A DNA stretch of 64,000 nt from Syngnathus acus (Eukaryota > Chordata > Actinopteri > Syngnathiformes > Syngnathidae): NCBI RefSeq assembly GCF_901709675.1, contig NC_051108.1:124001-188000 (forward strand), given 5' to 3'. The position numbers and the translations under genes are program-made. Each line of letters starts with the position of its first letter. The first letter of the stretch is position 1. Under the pieces are notes generated by a model. The model did no database searches. It saw nothing but the letters and a program-made list of their open reading frames with translations, and was not told where the DNA came from. Shown piece after piece: positions 52,064 through 64,000 of this stretch.

Positions 52064-55000
52064 CTAATCCCAGAGTTTGATTTGTCCGTCCCAACCACAA
52101 GTGATGACCTTGGAGGTTTCGTGGGGATGCCACAGGGCGCTGATGCACACCTTGTCGTGAGCTTTGATCCTGTGGTACAGCTTGGTCGTCTTCCAGTCCC
52201 AAATGTTCAGCTTTCCGTCGGCGTCGCCCGACACCACGTAGCTGGTAAAACAACAAAGAGCACTTCAGCGCCCCACGGAATGCTTGCAAAATGAAAGCAT
52301 GACTTGACAGAAAGTTTCTCCCCTTCCCTCTAATCTGACTGCTCCCGCGTAGTTTCTTACCTCATGTCCGGGGAGAAGTCTACCTGGCAGGCGTAGCCGG
52401 CGACCATGTGGCCCTTGAAGATCTTCTTCTTGTTCAGGCGGAAGCGGTTTTGGGCGCCAAAGATCAAAATCTGATTGTCCATGGACTGGCACGCAAGCCA
52501 TTTACCTTGGGTTTGACAACAACAAACAGAAGTCATGGAAGCGCTAAGGAAACCAGGCAGGCCCATCTCGGTCCTGATGAGAGGGAGCGCTTTTGGCAGC
52601 AAAAGTCCAATCGGGGATGAATGCTGGTGCGCAGCTTGGACTCACCGTTGGGAGAGAGCGTCACGGCCGGCATGGAATGCATGCTGGGCTCGGCGATGTA
52701 CTTGAAGTCCACGGGGATGTCCCTGAAAAGAAAATCCCCAAGTTCAGCATGAGAGATAGCATGGTGCTCAGTCCCCCCGGACGATCGAAGCAAGTCAGCA
52801 AACTCCAGTTCAAGCCAAAGCTTTTGGGGTTTTTTTTGGCCTCACCACTCCCAGACTCGAAGACTCTTGTCGTCCGACGTGCTGACAAAGCGCCGATTCT
52901 CATCCACAAAGGTGATGGTGTTGACAGCGCCCAGGTGCCGGTCGTACTCCTGAACCACCTCGCCCGTCCTGATGTCCCACTGGCGAGAAAGAAAAGGGAG
53001 GCAAGCGATGAGCGTGTGACACGACACCACGCCGGGCCGGGCCGGCCAGCCGGTCCTTTACCTGGACGATCTTCTTATCGGACATGCCGGCCACCAGAAG
53101 GTTCTGCTTTTCTTGGTCGGGGTTGAACTTGACGCAATAAGGCACCTTGCGGTTGGTGAAGCGAGAGATGCACTGGCCTGCCCACCGCAAGCAGAGGACG
53201 GCAAGCAGGGGACGGCAAGCAGAGGAGTGAGCGAGCGAGCGAGCGGGCGCTTGACTCTTTTCTGCCCTCTGCTGGAGAGGAAATCCACACGCATGCAAGT
53301 TTGGCGAAGCGTACCGGTTTCAGAGTCCCACAGTTTGATGTAGCGGTCGTAGGCAGCGCTGAGGAACTGATTGCCGCCGTTGTTGAAGCAAATATCTCGC
53401 ACCGCTTTACTGTGGCCTACAAAAAGGAAAAGCGGAATGAAAGCAAAAATCACAAAAGTGGGCAACGTTGTCAAGACGTTGCGCAGATTTGGGCTCACCG
53501 ATGAACGTCCGTATGCACCTCCTCTCGTTGTACACCTCCCACAACTGCGGACGGAAGGGCAGAAATTCAAAAGATGCAGCACAATGTTTGACGGGGTGCG
53601 CCTTCTTACCTTAATCTTGCAATCCATGGAGCTGGAGAGCAGGAGATGACCCGATAGCGGGAACAAGCGGATGGCGCTGACACCCTGCCAGAGACGCATG
53701 TTGAAAATAAAGTTGCCCGTGGATGCGCTTCCATCCCAAACGCCTTCAGGGTCCAAGCGTTTAGCCGACGGCTTCCCCGACGTACCTTGGTGTGGCCGGT
53801 CCAAACGTGGATTTGCTTTTTAGGCAGGTAACACTTGTCCGGTGCTTCGGTCGAACGCAGGTTGACGCCCACGTCCTGGGGGATGTGCAGGTAGGACCTG
53901 CCCTGGTAGTCAAACATGTCTTTGACTGATGGGGGAGACAAAAGACGCCTTAGAAGGTCCGCAAAATGTCTTCATAGAACCCAAGTGAAACAGCATCCAA
54001 GATTGGCACGATACCATGAAGAACAGTCTTCTCTTCTGCTGGAGCTTCTTCTTCCTTCCTCCCTCGTTTCTGCCTTTTGGCGGTGATCTCGTCCAGCTCT
54101 TTCTTCTCCTCCTGTGACGCCACATTGACATTGGTATGGGATTCATCATGGAAACGGAAGGAAAAGAAAGCTAATCAAGATTGGGAGGGAGCGCGCCAAC
54201 GCATTACCTCGGTGGGTTTGGCCACCGACTGCTCATCCACGTATTTGGCCCACGGTCCCAAGTAGTTGTCGATATCTCCCGCGTCGCCGCCTTTGACCTT
54301 TTTCCTCTTGTCTGGCCTCTTGTAAGCGCTCTCAAACACGGTCAACCCTGGCGGACAAAAGTGAATTTGGACGACGCACAAACCGCCGCTAAGTTGGAAC
54401 CCCGTCATCGGCCTACCTTGATTTTTCTCAGCCTCGTCCACCGCGCCAATGTAACTACTGCCGGTGACTTGGTTTGTGTCCACAGACGGATCTAATGCGT
54501 AGCCTTTGGAGAAACGCCAGCAATGTCAGAAACAATCCACCGAGTCTCCGTGGCAGCACAACGGGCCGGCGACCCTACCGAGCGACGAAAAAGTCCTCCT
54601 CTGCTGTTCAAACATGAAGTCGTTGACGTGAGCGGGTTCGGCGAAGCCGGATAACATGTTCCTCGGGGCGGCCATCTGCTGGGTTTTGAACGGGTTTTCC
54701 GGTCCAAACTAGGAGGGAAGAACACGTGAATGGTTCCTCTGTGCATCCTTTGAGATCATTCATCGCGTTACAAACCAAACACAGTTCGCCTCTGTTTACA
54801 AGCACTCGCTGTAATTAACAACTTGCATGACATAAGCGGTCTTCGAATCCAGTACAGTGCACTATAGAAGAGTGGTCCGAGCATCTAAAGCCACTTACCT
54901 CTGGCGCAAACATCGTCTCATATCTCGGGTTATAGGCTACTTCTTTCACGGAAGGGTCAAGATGTACGCCCGTCTCAACAGACTCCTATAACATAGAGGC

Positions 55001-55503
55001 ACAGAATTAGTTACAATATTCTAAGAAATAGAAAGAAAATCGATTCGGGTGCAAAACTCGTTGCTTTTCTGCCTTGTAAATCAAGGCTACATTTCGACGG
55101 ACGGTGCCCCGCGAGCTATTAGGCTAACGTGCATTAGCACGCCGTTGGTCAATCATACACCTACTGCCTCAATTATCGACTCTAGCACAGCATTTACTTA
55201 TTAAAAGTCTTCCATGGAGATGAGTTCAAACTCAAATCACGGAACTCGACACAGCAGCTAAATGATTGCTTAGAGTTAACAAACGCTAGCTAAGTAGCTT
55301 CGATAGCTTACCTTGACAGCAACTTCGGGAGCGGAATTAAGAACCGCTACGGCCATCCCCGGCGCGGACTGTAAAGGTTTAAGGTGTGCTGTTGCGTCCG
55401 GGTCCGTCGCGTCCGATCTTTCGGGACTGGTGCTGGATTGTGACTCATTTTCCGAATCGGAATCGTTGCCGTAAGAAACGAGGGAAGACACGGCGGCGGC
55501 CAT
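52064..55503 (-). CDS. cdc40: Pre-mRNA processing factor 17 (CDC40/PRP17)
   Basis: Fifteen minus-strand exons: 55503-55312, 54985-54899, 54708-54579, 54503-54417, 54347-54208, 54111-54015, 53925-53786, 53684-53610, 53544-53499, 53416-53315, 53177-53062, 52979-52846, 52722-52646, 52505-52361, 52241-52064. All phases agree; 581 residues against 579 in human. The N-terminus has [25 protein letters not shown] and [21 protein letters not shown] Lys-rich stretch precedes [20 protein letters not shown]. From about residue 285 there are seven WD40 repeats ([77 protein letters not shown] at the end). It acts in the nucleus in the second step of splicing. It diverges from wasf1, as in human. Confidence 0.97.
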
Positions 55504-58500
55504 CTTGGATGTTGTGCTTTCACCGGAAGCACGGGTAATCGACATTTCCGTGTCTTGTTGCGCCTTCGGAAAAAGAAAAAAATATAGCAACAATACAAGG
55601 CCAGCAAGATTTTATTTATTTTTTTACTATAGCAAATGAACACTGAAAACAAACTAAAAGTAGGACTATTCTTTTTATTCTTGAAGTGCCTACATTACAC
55701 CGTATGAAATGGATTATTACCACAACATCAAATATGATACATTTTTGTCTATTATAAATGACAATGAATTAAAACAGTCATTTATGTTGAAATAAGCACC
55801 ACATTATAAAACGATTGGTGACGCGTCGATACTAGCGCAGGTTTATCCACGGTCGGCGTCCTAACAATAGAGTGGCCCGTACCACTGTGGTCACTTTTCA
55901 CGGGGACATTCCCCTGCAAATGAATGCTCTTCGTGCACCGTTTTTGGGCGTGGACTATTGTCAAGCGCATTTGTACGAATCGGATGTAACGTTTTAATAG
56001 CACTCGTGTTGATAATAGATTGGCGGACGCTCTTTGGTGCCCATTTCGCTCAGTCCAACGCCGAAGGAATCCACTTTGGAAGAAAAGTGGCCGGCTCCCC
56101 CTCCTCCGCTTCTTCTTGCACGAAGGAGCACATTTGATACGAGCCGGACGGTCATGGACACAAATCCGGGCGGGATCCGAATGCTTGCGCACGGCGGCAT
56201 GCTCGAGCCCCAAATGAGGATGGATCGGAAAAAATAAAAAGGGGGAGTCTATAAAGGAAGACGAGGGACTTACTCAAACTAAACAGGTATTCGTCCAAAG
56301 TGCCTGCATGTCTTGTGTGTCTTTACACTCTGGTCTGACATTTTAGGATGCGTCTTCGGTTTGCAGCCAGCCCGTCGTAACTTTAGGACCGACTCTACCT
56401 ACCACATAGGTGCATCAATGCGATTTGAAGCGTAAAAAGACAAACAAAGGCGCCCGCCAGCGTGATTGTGGCAAGTTCATTTTTGCGCTGATGTTAACTG
56501 GTTGCATTGCAGCGTGCTCCACATCTGGGAAGCAGCAGCAGCAGCAGCAGCAGCAGCCTCTTGACATGTTGGCCCTGCGCAACATCACATTAGTGGCAGA
56601 GCAAATATTTACCGCTAAGAGCACCGAGCTGACCCCATATAACATGTGCCTGTCAGGATGTGGGGGCTCCCCGCTTGAGCAAACGCCCGGGCTGGCTGAT
56701 TTCATTTGCCCACTGGAGACGACGGATGGGGTCGAGCGAGCAGCCAGCCTAAGATGGGGGATGGGGGAGGCTTCTCCTAGCACAGTGGAAAAAGAAGAAG
56801 AAAAGATCACGCTTGGTGACATTTGAAACCTTCTTTGTACTGCTGGCGCTGGAGCGGCCACTGTAAACACACGCACACACAGTCGCTTAGTGTGGAAATC
56901 GCCCTCGAGATGATGATGAGATTACGTTCATGCACGAGGTACCTTGGGGGCATAGTGGCCTAGCTGTCACTGGCGTGCAGGTACAACTACCATTTCAACA
57001 AAAGTAACATTTGTAAAGAGACAGCGTGTGTCACTTTGTGGCAAATGCAATGACCTCCATTTGAAGCATGTGCGTTTTGCATGGGGCAAGCAAGCCTACC
57101 ACCGATTTGTTCAGAAAAGGTGCAGGCAGAATGTCATCACAAACACAAACTTTGAGGATTCCCTCAAGTGAATAAGTGCATGCATGGCATTTGGTACGCG
57201 TGCTGCAGGGTAGCTATGAAAAATGGAAAAATCCACACATTGTACGCTTTGCAGTCGTGAGGTGAGGTTCCGAGCTTGAATCTCTACCGTGGTCGTCTTG
57301 GGGGGCAATTTGTTCCATCTCGTGTGAACTGTGATTGCGTCACGGCGCTTCCAAGCCCTTGTAATGGACACCGACCGGGTTGTACTTTTAACGTGACACC
57401 GGCGTTCTCTGCGCTCTGGGAAAGTGGCACCGTGAAAGAAAGCCCCTGTGTGAAAAACGGACGGCGGGCCCCATTGCAGCTGTTGACCCAATGCGCTCGC
57501 TCGCTCACGTGACTCAGCCATAGGGTTGCTTTTCACAACAACGGCAGGACCGCATCGAGACGGCCAATGAGGCAGTTTGGTTTTGAAACATGAGGCCAAT
57601 CCGTCGGCCCCCTGGCCACTGCGTGCGTGCATGCGTGCGTGCGTAGCTCCGCTACTGGGTGACGTTCTCTCTGGTTGCCCCAGGATAAGTGTTAGTGAAA
57701 AGGAATTTGATGCATTTGTCAAAGTTGCATAGCGAAGAGACCCTGCCCTGCCCTGCCCTCCCTTTCCCGTTCCGTGCCATTTGGACCATCTCAGCGCCTG
57801 CCTATCTGTGAGCCGTTGGGCTGCCAGGCACTCACACAGGACCTATTGTTGGTCCTCTTGGCAAAGGCCCACGGCTCCACAATAAGGCGCCTTCTGTGCC
57901 TGCTCTCCGCTGGCCCGACAGTCGGACACCGGGCTCCATTTGGACGGGTCGTCCCTGGTGTGTTTCTCCGCTGCTTGTCCTTTGCCACTCGCCTCCCCGT
58001 TGAGTGTCGTAAAACACGTAAAAAAAAAAGGCAAAATGGGAGCGTTTGATGGAAGCTGCTGCTCTTGCATTCGGTGATCGAATGGTAAAGAAACTGGGGA
58101 AAGGACGCGAGTTGGCTTTTGTTTGCATGCCTGCAGCTCGCTCCGCTCCGCGCGCACTCTTATGTAAGACGCGCCGCTCTGCAACGCATGCGTCTGACGC
58201 ATCTTGCACTTTGTGAAGGTCTCGTTTGTGTCTTTGCGCCACGCATGTGTGCGTCCCGTGACACTGCACTGGCGCGTAAGACAGCCAAGATGCGTGAATG
58301 TCATTGACCGCCCGCCTCGAAGGTCACCGCCAGGGAAGCCGGATTGTGGCTCAAATGTGGACTTCGGTGCCTGGATGATGGCTCGCTTGATCATTAACGT
58401 CTGCAGAAAAAAAAAAGGCAAATGAGCTGTAGTCCTTTAAATCACGACCCGGGATGAGAAAGGAGGCCGCGATTTGAATGGAGGGCCCTCAGCTCCACCT

Positions 58501-58823
58501 AGTGGACAGATGGCGCCGGCGCAAGGACGACGCCACTGATGAGGCTCCGTGAGAAACTGGAACAGGGCCTCGCCGACGGGCTAACCTCAATTGTGGTCCA
58601 TCTCGTCGTACCCTCCGGAATTAGCTTGCCTTCTAATAGCGATCACAGAATTTCCCCGGCGCGAGCGTACAGCCACTTGTTATTGAAAGCCGGCCGGGCC
58701 TTTGTCATTCATCAGCGTGGCTTTTCGATCGAGTCCTTTGCTTCCGACACTGGGCTGGTTGAGGAGAGACAGCCGTGCATACCTACTCGCGTGTTGTGAC
58801 GTTCTTCCCCCCCCCAGGCGAGG
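55504..58823. other. Divergent promoter region cdc40 / wasf1
   Basis: The start codons face away from each other across 3.3 kb. wasf1 has at least one noncoding first exon here, because its first coding exon starts after a splice acceptor (cccccccccag, ending 58817). A (CAG)n run of eight lies at 56532-56555. A frame at 56410-56826 includes it but has no family resemblance. A (GTGC)n tract is at 57620-57643. No other gene recognised. Confidence 0.5.
56532..56556. repeat. (CAG)n trinucleotide repeat
   Basis: Eight perfect CAG units in noncoding sequence between cdc40 and wasf1. Confidence 0.9.
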
Positions 58824-61674
<2,851 letters not shown>

Positions 61675-63469
61675 CGGCGGCCGGCGGGAGGGAGGGACGA
61701 AGGAGCCGGCCAGCGGACGCTCGCTCGCTCGCTCGCTGTCGGTGGCCTCGGCGGTCGTCTTCCGAGTGCTGCGAAAGATCACTCTCTTGGCTTTGTGCAC
61801 TCCCATGCGCAATTATGGGATCCCTTTTGTTTTGTTTCAAGCCCAGGTGGGTGGACAACCTACGGCTGGAGGTCCCGCCCCTACGATGCATTTCTTTCTT
61901 AACAGAGGGAGCGCAGTGAAAACTGGATGCCTTGTCAGCTGGTTTTGAATCCAAAAAGGTGATTCCTTCATGCGCCATGATTCCAACATATCACCTCAGA
62001 GCAACAAATATGAAAGGGCCCAACGTTTCAATATGTTGCCTAGGCCTGCTTTAATGGCAGAACTAACTCGAAGATGCATTTGGTCTATGCCATGTTTTTG
62101 TGTGTGTGTGTTGTTGTTGTTGTCGTGCGCGTCCACCCACTGACCTTTAACTCCAGGGAGCTCCGAGCTGGAGCGCGTCTGGCCGCCTGCCCGTCCAGGT
62201 TTTGTGTCCATATCAGGAAAGAACTCTTGAGCCATTGTTTTTTTTGGGGAAGCCGGCCGAGCCCATCCTTTGCGCTCGACGTGTCGCGACTCGGATGAAG
62301 TATGCAGAATTTCTGAGTCCAGGTACACTGGGTCCAACGCCAACAAAGGCAGCTTTTCCACCGCGTGCACAAACACACGCACACACACACACACACACAC
62401 AGATTCCCCTCGACTGCGTAACGAGAGGCCTTACCTCCTTTGGTTCTACAACAGCAACCTGCGGACGACACTTTGCGTCACAGGAACAAGAAAAAGAGAA
62501 ACAGAGAGAAGAAAACGTCAGCCATGGTTTCTGTCTGTCCGTCCTTCCTTCCTTTGTGTTCTTCGACTTCCCTTCTTGTCCAAACGTGTTGTTGAGTTGA
62601 TTGAATTGAATGTATCGTGCTGTTACTACTTACTTGCCTGCCTGCCTGCCTGCGCTTGGTTGGATTTGCCGTTTCCATGTTTGCGGAGAGAGCCTGACTT
62701 GGAGAAGAAAAAGAAAGACAAGCTCAATATGACAGAACGTTCCAAACTGTTCGAGTTTGCACGAATGAATAAAAATCTAGTTATGTCTCCAAATGTGTTC
62801 CTCACCTCTGCCACCAGCCAAGACGAAGAGCTCTCCTCATACGTAACGTTTGAACGCTGGAACTAGCTCAGAACAACAATCCAGCACGTTTTGGCGTTAT
62901 TTAGGAAACGGCAGTTCACTTCCACTTTCGGTAGGTGTCGCTGACGCATGTACTTGATGGTTTACCGAACGCCAACATACGACCAAAGAAGACCGAGCGA
63001 ACTCGAAGAAAAAGTTCGACACCGAATGGCAGCAGAAGGCAAAGAATTAAAAATGACCCCACCCTCCCAAATAGAAAACATGTCCTATGGTAGATTGTAC
63101 GTTTGAGGGGGTTTTGTTTCTATTGTTTGCACGACTTTTCTGTCAATGTGGTGGTGACAATTATTGAAACATATACGGGAGCAAACAGTTCTCGCCATAC
63201 ATTTTGCTAATAAAGCGTCAAGTCAGAGTCAATATGGTAAATAATATACCAAACCGAGACGCCGTTCTGGCCGTAGACTTGACGGCGGGCGGCCGCAACT
63301 GGTGTTGGCTCGTGAGTGAACTAGCCGCAACGACCCACTCAAAATGGCGGTCGCGGCTACGTATCCCAGCAACGGAGATATCCCAGCAAGGCGGCGGGAC
63401 CAACGAAGAAGAACATGACTTCCGCATACGTCTCCACGCGGTTTTTTTCCCCTTTTACCTTTTCTGAAA
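61675..63469. other. wasf1 3' UTR and upstream of ccdc167
   Basis: The wasf1 3' untranslated region starts here. (CGCT)n follows at 61720-61738, (GT)/(TTG) repeats at 62098-62123 and (CA)n at 62377-62401. The ccdc167 promoter should lie just left of 63470. No other gene recognised. Confidence 0.5.
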
Positions 63470-64000
63470 ATGGTGAAAGTGAAGGACAAACGTCGGCAGA
63501 ACGTCAGCGTGGCCACTGAGGTAACATGACGACCCTTGTTTTGTCCGCTACTGTTGCCGTTTAAAGACGCTTGTTTGCTGCGATGGGAATGAATGCAGAT
63601 TGACCGCTTGGAGGAGCGGCGCGCGCGTTGCCATGACAAATTGGAAGAGGCACATTTCAGGAGCAGGAAGGCCGAGTTGTCCGCGGAGGAGAGGTGACAG
63701 ACAATATGACACGGCAATTACAACTGACGAAAGGCAGGCAGTGTGGCAAATTGTCGGCACTTCTTCGAAATGACAACGTTTACATCATCTATTTATTTGT
63801 TTCCTGAGTCGACTATCGGCCATTTTCCCTTCTCTTCTCTTCTCTTTTCACAGGCATCAACTGGAAAAGCAAAGGGCAACCATAACGGAACGGATGCAAA
63901 ATTTAGGTGTGTGAGATTTGAGTCCTCCGACACAAAGTTGACTAACGGCCGCTTGAAATGTTTCCTTGCGCCAGACAAGGAGTTGCGGCAATTACGAGCG
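63470..64000 (+). CDS. ccdc167: Coiled-coil domain-containing protein 167 (5' part)
   Basis: Four exons are visible: 63470-63520, 63599-63693, 63854-63906 and 63975 to the window edge, in phase. The first residues MVKVKDKRRQNVSVATE are followed by IDRLEERRARCHDKLEEAH, AELSAEERHQLEKQR and DKELRQLR. This matches CCDC167, a protein of about 97 residues whose coiled coil ends in one C-terminal membrane helix. That helix lies beyond the window, so the gene is cut by the window end, not broken. The function is not established. In human CCDC167 is on 6p21, away from WASF1, so this adjacency differs from human. Confidence 0.9.

Noticed and set aside
56410-56826. 138-codon frame with a poly-Gln run
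   Set aside because: It is built around (CAG)8, has no homology I know, and lies in the cdc40/wasf1 intergenic region without splice support.

Overview
The window is nuclear DNA from a vertebrate, almost certainly a teleost fish with a compact genome. Genes are interrupted by many short GT-AG introns (often 60 to 300 bp), microsatellites and minisatellites are abundant, and fish-type retroelement and hAT relics are present. No bacterial, viral, CRISPR, rRNA or tRNA feature was recognised. The species is not determinable by eye; a percomorph such as a syngnathid is only a guess.

Ten genes could be read exon by exon, with reading phase checked at almost every junction. Left to right they are tmem200a (+, 2529-4182), a small membrane-protein gene that is probably smlr1 (+, 5481-6214), epb41l2 (-, 16226-7664), akap7 (-, 27978-23454), a short triadin-like gene (-, 31610 to about 29.4 kb), nkain2 (+, 33344-38593), rnf217 (+, 40203-42957), slc22a16 (-, 50907-47787), cdc40 (-, 55503-52064) and wasf1 (+, 58824-61674). 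The first exons of an eleventh gene, ccdc167, begin at 63470 and run off the right edge.

This gene set matches human chromosome 6q21-q23 (TMEM200A/SMLR1/EPB41L2/AKAP7, TRDN/NKAIN2/RNF217, SLC22A16/CDC40/WASF1), recalled from memory. It packs into 61 kb what is spread over roughly 20 Mb in human. That context, together with diagnostic residues, assigns each gene to the 6q paralogue rather than to the 1p35 paralogues (TMEM200B, EPB41, NKAIN1, WASF2).

The genes do not form an operon or one pathway. Several serve the cortical cytoskeleton and excitable membranes: 4.1G links membrane proteins to spectrin-actin, WAVE1 drives Arp2/3 actin nucleation, AKAP7 anchors PKA, triadin organises the junctional sarcoplasmic reticulum, and NKAIN2 associates with the Na,K-ATPase. 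cdc40 is a housekeeping splicing factor, rnf217 an RBR ubiquitin ligase and slc22a16 an organic-cation/carnitine transporter.

The spaces between genes hold simple repeats, minisatellites and decayed transposons. The densest transposon zone is 43.9-47.2 kb, where an internally deleted LINE with a 9-bp target duplication sits inside a hAT relic, and a second hAT element carries a perfect 8-bp target duplication. Points most worth checking are the compact triadin-like gene, a hydrophobic alternative terminal exon in epb41l2, coding introns in tmem200a, an extra 19-codon cassette in wasf1, and an exact 13 x 13 bp array in an epb41l2 intron.
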